The notes under the pieces: generated by a model | The model's database searches: none | What the model saw: only the letters and a program-made list of their open reading frames with translations | What the model was told of the DNA's origin: nothing | Shown: positions 1 through 5,979 of the stretch, one piece after another | How positions within the stretch are numbered: position 1 is the stretch's first letter | Layout of the letters: the number at the start of each line of letters is the position of its first letter | Virus record (IMG/VR): IMGVR_UViG_3300017772_000176 | Coordinates: 1-20,677 of that record | Source: a virus | Length of the DNA stretch: 20,677 nt | Direction: 5' to 3' (one strand) | Position numbers and translations under genes: made by a program

Positions 1-324
1 AGTGGAGGTGTTTTTGGTTATGGAAAATATGTAAAGATTGGCTCTTTAGTTCACTGGCAATGGTACAGCGGTCCAATGAACGTAACAGGTAGTGGGTACG
101 CCCATTTAAGCGGTTTACCTTTTGCTGCTACATCATCAACTGGATATTACTCAACATTTAGCACTGGTCACTCCACCTACGCAGGTACAGCTACGAATGG
201 CTATTTGCAGGCAGGTGGTTTCAACGCATACATTACTAGCACAAACACTACGTCAAGTGCTCCCTATGTTGCAGGTAATCCCAAATATGTAATGGCGTCA
301 GGAACTTACTACACAGATTCATAA
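1..324 (+). CDS. Tail fibre-type protein, C-terminal part (5' end outside window)
   Basis: The frame is open from base 1, so this is the last 107 codons of a longer gene. It contains GKYVKIGSLVHWQW followed by SGLPFAAT, then Gly/Ser/Thr/Tyr-rich sequence with no charged clusters. The pattern G-x-Y-x-K-I-G-x-x-V followed about 25 residues later by G-L-P-F is common at the C-terminal tip of phage tail fibres and spikes, where beta-rich domains bind receptors; this is family knowledge, not shown here. Its position just before small tail/lysis genes matches the end of the structural block in T7-like phages. The receptor specificity cannot be read from the sequence. Confidence 0.65.
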   Translation, partial: SGGVFGYGKYVKIGSLVHWQWYSGPMNVTGSGYAHLSGLPFAATSSTGYYSTFSTGHSTYAGTATNGYLQAGGFNAYITSTNTTSSAPYVAGNPKYVMASGTYYTDS

Positions 325-366
325 CCATACGCCTATCGGACGGTAGGCACAGACAGGAGCAACACA

Positions 367-612
367 ATGGCTTTAGAAAAAGTAATATTAGAAGACAAGA
401 TTGAAATCGTTGGTGACTACAAGCATGTACAAGTCAGAACTAAAACTGCCGTTATGGAGGATGGTGTTGAACTATCTTCAGGCTACCACAGACACGTAGT
501 TAGCGCAGGTGATGACTACAGCAACCAATCTACAGAGGTGCAAGCTATCTGTGCCGCTGTACATACAGACGCGGTTATTGCCGCATATCAAGCATCTTTA
601 ACAGAGGTATAG
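367..612 (+). CDS. Small conserved phage protein, probably tail-associated
   Basis: This gene encodes 81 aa, starting with ATG after GACAGGAGCAACACA, which gives a good Shine-Dalgarno. The protein is mixed alpha/beta in character, with VQVRTKTAVMEDGVE and a His/Arg pair in YHRHVV. There is no signal peptide or membrane segment. I recognise the style (VILEDKIEIVG..., VQAICAAVHT) as that of small proteins placed directly after tail fibre genes in marine phages, but no activity is established to my knowledge. It is 42 bp downstream of the fibre gene and 4 bp upstream of the next ORF, so the three are very likely co-transcribed. Confidence 0.6.
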   Translation: MALEKVILEDKIEIVGDYKHVQVRTKTAVMEDGVELSSGYHRHVVSAGDDYSNQSTEVQAICAAVHTDAVIAAYQASLTEV

Positions 613-616
613 AAAA

Positions 617-922
617 ATGGCAGTAACTTGGACAGTAGTACAACTAGAGCGCAACACTGATGACGATGGGGTTGTGGTGGCACATTGGCGAGCCTCAGAT
701 GTAGATGGCGACCACTCAGGCAGTAGCTATGGCACTTGTGGCTTTACGCCTGACAGTAGTTCTGAAGGCTACACAGCCTATGCAGACATTACCGAATCTC
801 AGGCTATTGGATGGGTCAAAGACGACATGGGCGAAGAAGCTGTAACGTCTATTGAGGAATCTATAGCGGCTCAGATTGCAGACAGCAAAGCCCCTGCGAT
901 TAGCACTGGAGTCCCTTGGTAA
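617..922 (+). CDS. Hypothetical acidic phage protein
   Basis: The product is 101 aa and acidic. The N-terminal half has several Trp residues and a Gly/Ser-rich turn region; the C-terminal half looks helical (SQAIGWVKDDMGEEAVTSIEE) and ends in TGVPW. No catalytic motif, signal peptide or membrane helix is visible. Similar short proteins ending in G-x-P-W occur beside tail fibre genes of marine phages, so a virion or tail-accessory role is a guess from context. It follows the previous gene by 4 bp, and its stop codon overlaps the next start (TAATG), indicating translational coupling. Confidence 0.55.
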   Translation: MAVTWTVVQLERNTDDDGVVVAHWRASDVDGDHSGSSYGTCGFTPDSSSEGYTAYADITESQAIGWVKDDMGEEAVTSIEESIAAQIADSKAPAISTGVPW

Positions 923-1116
923 TGGATCTAATTCTTAAATCACTCAAAAGCAAAACAGTACAGTTCAGTATCGCACTGGCAGTGTTGTCTATCCTACAAG
1001 GTTATGTTGGGTTCTTACCTGTTAGCCCCGCAGGTCAGGCAGCTGTCGGCTGCATTATTGCAAGCTGTGTAACAGTGTTGCGCTTTGTTACAACTATGCC
1101 AATTTCGGCAAAATAA
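922..1116 (+). CDS. Small two-helix membrane protein, holin-like
   Basis: The product is 64 aa, starting at the ATG inside TAATG that overlaps the previous stop; a TTG six bases upstream is a poorer start. Two hydrophobic stretches are visible, roughly residues 14-31 (SIALAVLSILQGYVGFL) and 38-58 (AGQAAVGCIIASCVTVLRF). They are separated by a Pro-containing turn and preceded by a basic N-terminus. Size and topology fit a class II holin or holin-accessory protein, and a lysozyme lies 1.6 kb downstream. Small membrane proteins of unknown function with this layout are also common in phages, so the holin role is inference. Confidence 0.5.
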   Translation: MDLILKSLKSKTVQFSIALAVLSILQGYVGFLPVSPAGQAAVGCIIASCVTVLRFVTTMPISAK

Positions 1117-1135
1117 CTAAAGTTAGGAGAACATG

Positions 1136-1372
1136 ATGACTGAAGAAAACAAAAGCAATGTAATAAACATCAACGGCACTGATTTTACTAGTGACCAGTT
1201 AGACGATAAGCAAAAATACTTTATTGCACAAATTCAAGACCTTCAAGGTAAAGCCCAAAACTTTCAATTTCAGCTAGACCAAGTAAGCGTAGCTAAAGAC
1301 CAGTTCACTAACGCTTTAATTGAGTCACTTAACGAAAACAACGATGAGGAAGCCGAGGTAATCAATGAGTGA
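1136..1372 (+). CDS. Small coiled-coil hypothetical protein (DUF6447-like)
   Basis: The product is 78 aa. Two adjacent ATGs exist at 1133 and 1136; the second is 5 bp from AGGAGA and is preferred. The protein begins with ININGTDFTSDQLDDKQKYF, and the rest is a heptad-like amphipathic helix (IAQIQDLQGKAQNFQFQLDQV). This I-x-I-N-G-x-x-(Y/F)-x-x-x-x-L-x-D layout followed by an I-Q-x-L helix resembles small proteins grouped as DUF6447 in phages and cyanobacteria, but I could not search. No function is known to me. It overlaps the next gene by 8 bp. Confidence 0.55.
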   Translation: MTEENKSNVININGTDFTSDQLDDKQKYFIAQIQDLQGKAQNFQFQLDQVSVAKDQFTNALIESLNENNDEEAEVINE

Positions 1373-1664
1373 TAAAGGCGTTGTAATCCCCACCTGGGCC
1401 ATTCCGCTGGTAGTCTCGTTGTTTGTTGGTGCTATTTCTTATGGCGCTGCACAGGCTAATGCTGAGACTACTTCTAAGGAAGTTAAGCGTATTGAAGTAA
1501 TTGTTAAAGAGACAGCTAAGAAGGCGCAGGAAAACGGTCAGGCTCAAGCTGTAACGGAGACGAAAGTTGACGCAATCGTAGAGTCATTGGCTCGTCAAGA
1601 GAAAATCCAAGAAAAGACTAACGATCAAATTTCTGCGTTAGTACAGGCTTTGTTGGCTAAATAA
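1365..1664 (+). CDS. Membrane-anchored coiled-coil protein, possibly spanin/holin-accessory
   Basis: The product is 99 aa with a single N-terminal hydrophobic segment (about residues 9-30, ending in SYGAAQANA). A charged, Ala/Glu/Lys-rich stretch predicted to form a long helix or coiled coil follows. This N-in anchor with a periplasmic coiled coil resembles inner-membrane spanins (Rz type) and other phage envelope proteins. There is no adjacent clear outer-membrane lipoprotein (no lipobox seen), so spanin function is only a possibility. A GAGG sequence lies 6 bp before the ATG. It overlaps the preceding gene by 8 bp and the following one by 1 bp. Confidence 0.5.
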   Translation: MSDKGVVIPTWAIPLVVSLFVGAISYGAAQANAETTSKEVKRIEVIVKETAKKAQENGQAQAVTETKVDAIVESLARQEKIQEKTNDQISALVQALLAK

Positions 1665-1855
1665 TGAGAATGGTCTTTGCTCTTTTATTCTTTATTAATA
1701 GCGAGGTTGATGAGAGCAAGACCAGATACTACGCAAACAAACACGCATGTGTGTATATGTGTCAAGAACTTTCACGACCTTCACGAAAGTATGAAACGAT
1801 TGACTGTATTTGCAAAGTAACGTGGGTGGACAATTCGACACGAGTTATAAAATGA
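1664..1855 (+). CDS. Small Cys-containing hypothetical protein, paralogue of the next gene
   Basis: The product is 63 aa, starting at the ATG overlapping the previous stop (TAATG). A hydrophobic N-terminus (MRMVFALLFFINS) could be a signal or anchor. A mid-region with CVYMC is followed by IDCICKVTWVD and a terminal VI. The C-terminal C-x(2-4)-(T/K)-W-V-D pattern and overall layout repeat in the gene that follows, suggesting tandem duplication. The paired cysteines and hydrophobic start fit a small exported or envelope-associated protein. Nothing more can be assigned. Confidence 0.45.
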   Translation: MRMVFALLFFINSEVDESKTRYYANKHACVYMCQELSRPSRKYETIDCICKVTWVDNSTRVIK

Positions 1856-2064
1856 AGACGTTTGTTTTTGTTCTCATGATACAAACAATTAACAATAATT
1901 ATGTTGAATCGGCTGAAGAGTTTGCTTTCTTCCGTGATCTTAACAGATGCATTTACTTTTCTGAGTTAATAGCAAAGCAAATAAGATTTAACGAACACCT
2001 ACCTATAACTTCCTACTGTGTTACGAAGTGGGTAGACCCCAAAGAAACGGTAATTTTTGAATGA
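1852..2064 (+). CDS. Small Cys-containing hypothetical protein, paralogue of the previous gene
   Basis: The product is 70 aa, starting at the ATG that overlaps the previous stop (ATGA); an in-frame upstream start at 1810 lies inside the preceding gene and is unlikely. The N-terminus is hydrophobic (MKTFVFVLMIQTINNN), one Cys lies mid-protein (NRCIYF), and the C-terminus reads SYCVTKWVDPKETVI. This parallels CICKVTWVDNSTRVI in the preceding protein. The pair may be secreted or envelope-associated factors acting late in infection, inferred only from the hydrophobic start and the lysis-region position. Confidence 0.45.
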   Translation: MKTFVFVLMIQTINNNYVESAEEFAFFRDLNRCIYFSELIAKQIRFNEHLPITSYCVTKWVDPKETVIFE

Positions 2065-2159
2065 GTAACTTTGACTGGAAAGACAAGGAAGAATGGAAAG
2101 CTTTAATTTTTACAATTATTTTTTTTGGCATTGCATTTAGCAGTTTGCTTTTTTACTAA
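2061..2159 (+). CDS. 32-aa single-span membrane miniprotein
   Basis: The reading frame is ATG to TAA with a 4-base ATGA overlap with the previous gene. The product is a polar, charged N-terminus (SNFDWKDKEEWK) followed by one strongly hydrophobic segment (about residues 15-32, ALIFTIIFFGIAFSSLL) and ends in FY. The charge layout fits a single-pass inner-membrane peptide. It lies in a row of translationally coupled small genes between the holin-like gene and the lysozyme, so a lysis-regulator role is conceivable but unproven. Confidence 0.4.
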   Translation: MSNFDWKDKEEWKALIFTIIFFGIAFSSLLFY

Positions 2160-2183
2160 GTTTATAACACATAAGAGAAAAAC

Positions 2184-2738
2184 ATGGCTACATTCACTTT
2201 TCAAAATAACGACGGCCCTTATCCGCTATTTCCAACAACCGTCACACCAACAAGTTTTGAAATAAGGCACAGACGAACAACCCTGGTTGCTGATGGGCGG
2301 TCTATGCGGAGACAGTCTAGGTCGGTTGGCGGTGTTCGGATAGAAGGTACTTTTAGATTTCCACCTTTACCAACACAAGAATACGCAGAAGTTATGGCGT
2401 TTTTTAGACAACTGGATGGTCGTAGTACTATCTTTGCTATAAGAATACCTAGTTTACGAAGCGACAACGCTACTGATTCAACGCTTAGGATTGGTGAATA
2501 CTATAATAGGAGTTCTACAAGCAGCTCAGTGGCTAATCAGCTAGTACAGTACGTTGGCTTGTCGGGTTCAACTATTATATCTGATCCCCCTTCTCGTGAC
2601 GCCGGGACGGTCTCTTTGCGTACACACGCTCAACAACTACCGACCTTACGGTGTTCTTTAGCCACTGACGCTCCGAGTGTTGAATATAGCGATGACGGTT
2701 TTGTAAGAATTTCATTAGATGTTGTCGAGAGGTGGTAA
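2184..2738 (+). CDS. Putative virion/tail protein
   Basis: The product is 184 aa, soluble and rich in beta-type sequence with many Arg and Ser. The N-terminal section (ATFTFQNNDGPYPLFP), a central FRQLDGRSTIFAIRIP and the C-terminal FVRISLDVVERW resemble small tail-associated proteins of marine phages, in which similar sequences end in a beta strand followed by E-R-W. The exact family is not recognised. The ribosome site is weak (AAGAGAAAAAC). The gene is separated from the lysozyme by 2 bp, and the lysozyme's ribosome site lies inside its 3' end. Confidence 0.5.
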   Translation: MATFTFQNNDGPYPLFPTTVTPTSFEIRHRRTTLVADGRSMRRQSRSVGGVRIEGTFRFPPLPTQEYAEVMAFFRQLDGRSTIFAIRIPSLRSDNATDSTLRIGEYYNRSSTSSSVANQLVQYVGLSGSTIISDPPSRDAGTVSLRTHAQQLPTLRCSLATDAPSVEYSDDGFVRISLDVVERW

Positions 2739-2740
2739 TA

Positions 2741-3169
2741 ATGAATACTACAAAAGACTTAGCTATTGAATGGCTAAAGCAAGACGAAGGCTTAGTACTT
2801 CATCCGTATTTATGTACAGCAAATAAAACAAGTATTGGCTATGGCCGCAACCTAGAAGATTGTGGTATTACCCAAGACGAAGCTGAGTTAATGCTTAAAA
2901 ATGACTACGACACAGCGCGTGTTGACGCTATCAGCTATCTTGGGGCTGATTTATACATTTCACTTACAGATACACAACAAGCCGTAATAGTTTGTATGGC
3001 CTTTAACTTGGGTCTTACCCGGTTACGCAAGTTTGTAAAACTCAAAGAGGCGTTAGTTGCTCATGACTATGAAGAAGCTTCTCAACAGATGCTAGATTCT
3101 AAGTGGTCAGACCAGGTAGGAGCTAGAAGTGTGCGGTTAGCTAATTTTATGTTGGATAATAATAGGTAA
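2741..3169 (+). CDS. Endolysin, T4-type lysozyme (glycoside hydrolase family 24)
   Basis: The product is 142 aa. Start ATG 2741 sits 8 bp after GAGGTGG; a GTG nine bases upstream is part of the ribosome site. Family GH24 enzymes cleave the beta-1,4 bond between MurNAc and GlcNAc. The motif runs KQDEGLVLHPYLCTANKTSI then GYGRN. Relative to the E-8X-(D/C)-5X-T catalytic pattern, the residues are Glu16, Cys25 and Ser31, so Cys replaces Asp20 of T4 lysozyme (also seen in other phage endolysins) and Ser replaces the usual Thr. The C-terminal helical lobe is present, with FNLG and a final region rich in helices. No signal peptide is visible, so release would need the holin-like protein. The stop codon lies inside a family-1 motif. 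Confidence 0.88.
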   Translation: MNTTKDLAIEWLKQDEGLVLHPYLCTANKTSIGYGRNLEDCGITQDEAELMLKNDYDTARVDAISYLGADLYISLTDTQQAVIVCMAFNLGLTRLRKFVKLKEALVAHDYEEASQQMLDSKWSDQVGARSVRLANFMLDNNR

Positions 3170-3178
3170 TACCTATAT
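3164..3178 (+). promoter_or_regulatory. Family-1 near-palindrome, site 1 (AGGTAATACCTATAT)
   Basis: The core ATAGGTA-A-TACCTAT (3162-3176) is a perfect 7+1+7 palindrome, the most symmetric of six related sites in the window. It overlaps the lysozyme stop codon and lies about 30 bp before the next ATG. It is either an operator for a phage repressor or a promoter element. Confidence 0.55.
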
Positions 3179-3207
3179 ACTCATAACACTGTTAGCGTGA
3201 GATCAAT

Positions 3208-3396
3208 ATGACACTAGACGAATACATTCAACAACACGGCAACCTAACCCAGTTTTTGTTAACTTTAAAGTTAATAGCTGAAACTGGAGACACAGCTACC
3301 GTTGTTGAAATTATTGATACATTGTTTATTGATCATTTAGAGTATTTGGAAGGAGACTCGCGTCTTGAGACAGAGTTTTTCTTGAGCGCAATGTAA
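3208..3396 (+). CDS. Small acidic hypothetical protein
   Basis: The product is 62 aa and mostly helical in appearance, with about a dozen Asp/Glu and few basic residues (TLDEYIQQHGNLTQFLLTLK near the start). There is no membrane segment or recognised motif. It is the first gene after family-1 site 1 and has only a weak ribosome site (GTGAGATC). Its stop overlaps the following ATG (TAATG), so the two are coupled. The function is unknown. Confidence 0.45.
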   Translation: MTLDEYIQQHGNLTQFLLTLKLIAETGDTATVVEIIDTLFIDHLEYLEGDSRLETEFFLSAM

Positions 3397-3590
3397 TGGA
3401 TTACGCAACTAATGATTATTGTGAATTCTATCTCCACTCGCCCTCGGATGAAACTGACGATCCACATCCTCGCATTATTATGCGAACCACAGATGGTTAT
3501 GTCATTTTTGGTAAGCACAAACAAATTGAACTTCGCAAATTGTTAAAACAGATAGATATACAGGAGCAAAAAAAGTGCAAGATCAGGTAA
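3396..3590 (+). CDS. Small hypothetical protein
   Basis: The product is 64 aa, starting at the ATG of TAATG overlapping the preceding stop. It is a beta-type sequence in the first two thirds (CEFYLHSPSDE, IIMRTTDGYVIFGKHKQIEL) with a basic helical tail. No motif is recognised. Its 3' end overlaps the next gene by 16 bp and contains that gene's AGGAG ribosome site. The function is unknown. Confidence 0.42.
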   Translation: MDYATNDYCEFYLHSPSDETDDPHPRIIMRTTDGYVIFGKHKQIELRKLLKQIDIQEQKKCKIR

Positions 3591-3784
3591 CTCTTTTACA
3601 AGAATTAGAAGAACACTCAGGTGGACCATTGGCATCTGCACGACTTCTTGCTGTTGATTACACTGGCTCGTATGCGAAATGGAAGACTGAGCGTAAAAAT
3701 TTACCACGTTATATTCGCTCAAGTATCTTGGCTCACATTGCTTTGTATAAAACACGAAACATTTATTTAAAGGAACATTTATAG
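3575..3784 (+). CDS. Small hypothetical protein with GTG start
   Basis: The product is 69 aa. The GTG start is placed 8 bp after CAGGAG, which decides the start. The protein is helical and basic in the second half (YAKWKTERKNLPRYIRSSIL). There is no membrane segment, cysteine pair or recognised domain. It lies in the chain of short genes ending at the attP region. Confidence 0.42.
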   Translation: MQDQVTLLQELEEHSGGPLASARLLAVDYTGSYAKWKTERKNLPRYIRSSILAHIALYKTRNIYLKEHL

Positions 3785-3794
3785 GAAATTAGTT

Positions 3795-3911
3795 ATGGAT
3801 ATATTTTTGTCTGTTGTATTTTTGTTTTTATTTGGAATAGCGGCATCAGGGTCTTTTTTAATCATAAAAGACAAACAAAAAGCTTGGAATGAGCGCAACA
3901 GGCTTAAATAA
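3795..3911 (+). CDS. 38-aa single-span membrane miniprotein
   Basis: The reading frame is ATG to TAA with AGGAAA about 7 bp upstream. The product has a hydrophobic N-terminal segment (IFLSVVFLFLFGIAASGSF, about residues 3-22) followed by a basic tail (KDKQKAWNERNRLK). This is the last gene of the lysis-proximal block; its stop overlaps the start of the attP arm-repeat region. Confidence 0.35.
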   Translation: MDIFLSVVFLFLFGIAASGSFLIIKDKQKAWNERNRLK

Positions 3912-3914
3912 TTT

Positions 3915-3937
3915 ATGGTACATTTCATGGTACATTT
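3915..3937 (+). repeat. Left pair of attP arm-type repeats (ATGGTACATTT x2)
   Basis: ATGGTACATTT occurs at 3915-3925 and 3927-3937, with start-to-start spacing of 12 bp. The same unit recurs as a pair with identical spacing at 4109-4132, on the other side of the putative core. Paired short direct repeats on both flanks of the core are the usual layout of integrase arm-binding sites. Confidence 0.65.
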
Positions 3938-4007
3938 AGTGTTTTCTTAAATTATGCTATTTTTAAGCTATTGATTTACTTGGCTTTTATTTTCTAAAAA
4001 CTACATA

Positions 4008-4023
4008 TGGTGCCCGGGGCCAG
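4008..4023. other. Putative attP core resembling a tRNA 3' end
   Basis: On the minus strand this reads CTGGCCCCGGGCACCA. That can be parsed as the 3' strand of a T-stem (CTGGC), seven acceptor-stem bases (CCCGGGC), a discriminator A and CCA. No complete tRNA is folded here: the sequence diverges after the T-stem. Integrases of many phages recombine at tRNA 3' ends and carry just this segment in attP. The likely attB would be a tRNA with acceptor 5' strand GCCCGGG, plausibly tRNA-Leu; that identity is inference. Confidence 0.6.
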
Positions 4024-4108
4024 CCTAGACAAATTGGCGGCTAAAATCTTGAAATCCTTATATAGCAAGGCTTACAGCTTAGTTTGCGAATATTTTTACG
4101 TGCTTTTT

Positions 4109-4132
4109 ATGGTACATTTTATGGTACATTTT
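4109..4132 (+). repeat. Right pair of attP arm-type repeats (ATGGTACATTTT x2)
   Basis: ATGGTACATTTT occurs at 4109-4120 and again immediately at 4121-4132, in the same orientation and with the same 12-bp period as the left pair. The two pairs bracket the core at distances of about 70 and 85 bp, giving a roughly 220-bp attP beside the integrase gene. Confidence 0.65.
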
Positions 4133-4155
4133 ATGTTTAACTGGAGATCGAGTAA

Positions 4156-4362
4156 GTGATATTAACCGCCCGAGAATTAAAACAACTAACTCAGCCTCGT
4201 AAGTTGGAACAGGAAAAAAGCTACACAAAAACATGTACTAATTATTACGCTAATTTAGAAGACGGAATTCAATATAAACCAAAGCATCATATTGGTGAAA
4301 AAGAAATGAGATCAAAAGCTAGGGCAAAAAATAACGGACGTAAGTTTTCAGTCGTTTTGTAG
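4156..4362 (+). CDS. Small basic hypothetical protein, possible excisionase
   Basis: The possible product is 68 aa with a GTG start about 10 bp after GGAG. It is strongly basic, with repeated Lys/Arg (RELKQLTQPRKLEQEK near the start; RSKARAKNNGRKF at the end). The start resembles the opening segment of some tyrosine integrases, but no further integrase sequence follows. A small basic protein lying between attP and the integrase suits a recombination directionality factor. No HTH is evident, so this is only a suggestion, and the ORF may be spurious. Confidence 0.33.
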   Translation: MILTARELKQLTQPRKLEQEKSYTKTCTNYYANLEDGIQYKPKHHIGEKEMRSKARAKNNGRKFSVVL

Positions 4363-4419
4363 GTCTTCGTAAGCAATAGCTGCTAAAGCTATTATAAACA
4401 ATACTAAAATGGTATCCAT
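4348..4419 (-). CDS. Possible 23-aa hydrophobic peptide
   Basis: An ATG-to-TGA frame on the minus strand encodes MDTILVLFIIALAAIAYEDL plus three residues, a single clean hydrophobic helix with acidic ends. It lies downstream of the integrase on the same strand and overlaps the 3' end of the + strand small basic ORF. The ribosome site is poor, so expression is doubtful. It resembles phage membrane micropeptides only in general character. Confidence 0.22.
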   Translation of the reverse strand: MDTILVLFIIALAAIAYEDLQND

Positions 4420-4429
4420 GTTTCGTTTA

Positions 4430-4458
4430 ACGCCTTGTTGGGTGTGAAGTTGAGGCGT
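4430..4458. terminator. Weak stem-loop between the basic ORF and the integrase
   Basis: ACGCCT (4430-4435) and AGGCGT (4453-4458) can pair across a 17-base loop, followed on the + strand by GATTTTAG. The stem is short and the T-run poor, so it is at best a weak terminator between converging transcripts. No other element is visible in 4363-4527. Confidence 0.2.
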
Positions 4459-4527
4459 GATTTTAGTGATCTGTGCTTGTTAAATCGAATGAATAATAAG
4501 CAACTCTGGTATGGAATAACTGGATAA

Positions 4528-5946
4528 TTAACTTAGGTGTTCTGAAATTTTGATTGCAGCCTTCTGTAACGCAACTAATCGTTCATCATTGCCTATTCCA
4601 GACGCTCCATAACGCATCATTTCAGTAGATATCTTTTTCTCATCCGTTGACCACCCACCCAATAAGCTTAGATTCTTATCGGACGTTTCGGCAATGTCAG
4701 CGTTATAAGCAAAAGAGTGACGCAACGAGTACGCTGAAGCTTTAGGATTTACTAGCCTACACAACGCTGATATCTGACTGCTGATACTAGACTCATCTAA
4801 CTGGCCAATGTGGCCGCCTAGAAGCGCGTTAGAGCCGTCTTCTATAATGTTTTGTAGCTCACGTATACGCTCAAGCTTAATGACGAGAGGAACGATTCTC
4901 TGACGACTAGCGGTCTTTAGTTTTGTATCAAAAATAGCTACTGGAATGTCATAATCAAGAAAAAGACTCGTTGCCCTCATTCTTTGTAACTCACTGGCGT
5001 GACTAGCACATTGAATCGCTATTACAACAAAAAGTTCCTTCCACGGAGCGTAGAGTTCGTGGCTTGTGTCCGAGCATAACTTTAACAATGCAATTTGCTC
5101 TTCACGATTAAGTGTATATCGTTGCTCTGATATATTTGCGTCTTTCACCGTTGGGGCTATAACAGCAATAGGTAAAGAGTGATTGTTAACAAATTCCCTA
5201 AACGCTGCTTTAGCCGGAGTCATTTGTCTGGCAATAGACGAAGGCTTTAACGCATCACCGTTTGCCTTTTTTTTCTTTTTTAAATAATGATAGAACGTAC
5301 TAAGGCTTGTTTGGATTGTTTGTTGTTCAAACACTTGCTCACCAACAACAGACAAAAAATTATCCCAACTGCTTTGTGTTTTTTTCCAAGCACGAGCGCG
5401 TCTTTTTTCACTGCCTTCGTATTTATTTTCTTCTTCATATGCCGCCCAAGCATCGCTGAAGGTATGTAGCCTTGATTGTTGTTCGGGTGGTTCTTTCAGA
5501 AGTTTCCAAGCAGTTTCTTGTATTTGCACTAGCTCAGGTTTCTTTGTGCCAGGTGATTCGTTTTTAATTCTGTCAAATTCAATCATTTCTTCAAAGTGTG
5601 AGTCGGTAAACAAGTCAACATTGTCGTGTCGATGTGTACTGTGTAAGTCGCCTTTACTTAAATTTATTTGCTGAAGATAAGTTAACGCTCTTTTTTCGCG
5701 CTCAACATTTGATAGCTGCTCAATATTGCTTTGTAATAAAAGTTGAGTGTAAGCCGTAAAGTGATCGTTAGCAGCCTCTAACGCTTTAGCTATGTCTGAT
5801 GCGGTGTCTTCAGTTTTAAGGTGTAACGGTTTCTTGTAAAGGACACCCTTGCCCTTTGCTTTCATTAAAGGTAACAGCTTGGTTGGCCAACGCTTTTGAA
5901 AATAAAGTTGTCCGTTGTTTAGTTCAGTAAGGTGACGTAATCGCAT
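4528..5946 (-). CDS. int: Tyrosine-family site-specific integrase
   Basis: The product is 472 aa. It should catalyse recombination between the adjacent attP and a chromosomal attB. An N-terminal arm-binding/core-binding region (about 1-270, rich in Lys, Glu and helices) precedes the catalytic domain. Visible catalytic elements are Lys344 in KLKTASRQRIVPL, Arg409 in AYSLRHSFAY, the loop LLGGWSTDE, and the probable nucleophile Tyr446 in MMRYGASG. At the position where the first catalytic Arg normally sits (G-x-R-x-S-E-L) the protein has CASHASELQ, so His316 appears to replace Arg; the HxLR His is Tyr, and the LLGH His is Gly/Trp. The C-terminal part still reads as a full-length integrase. It is 33 bp downstream of the repressor gene on the same strand, so the two are probably co-transcribed. 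Confidence 0.85.
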   Translation of the reverse strand: MRLRHLTELNNGQLYFQKRWPTKLLPLMKAKGKGVLYKKPLHLKTEDTASDIAKALEAANDHFTAYTQLLLQSNIEQLSNVEREKRALTYLQQINLSKGDLHSTHRHDNVDLFTDSHFEEMIEFDRIKNESPGTKKPELVQIQETAWKLLKEPPEQQSRLHTFSDAWAAYEEENKYEGSEKRRARAWKKTQSSWDNFLSVVGEQVFEQQTIQTSLSTFYHYLKKKKKANGDALKPSSIARQMTPAKAAFREFVNNHSLPIAVIAPTVKDANISEQRYTLNREEQIALLKLCSDTSHELYAPWKELFVVIAIQCASHASELQRMRATSLFLDYDIPVAIFDTKLKTASRQRIVPLVIKLERIRELQNIIEDGSNALLGGHIGQLDESSISSQISALCRLVNPKASAYSLRHSFAYNADIAETSDKNLSLLGGWSTDEKKISTEMMRYGASGIGNDERLVALQKAAIKISEHLS

Positions 5947-5979
5947 AATAAGTAATTTAAAAGTGAGTAAATAAACACA

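Noticed and set aside
4008-4095. A complete tRNA gene
   Set aside because: Only the last 16 bases resemble a tRNA; no T-loop, anticodon arm or D-arm can be folded from the sequence beyond.
4424-4462. Integron attC-like site (TTTAACGCCTTGTTGGG...GAGGCGT)
   Set aside because: Only one short stem is present, without paired R/L boxes of the right spacing and without an integron integrase.
5287-5469. 60-aa + strand ORF inside the integrase
   Set aside because: It is antisense to a well-supported gene, with no ribosome site or recognisable motif.
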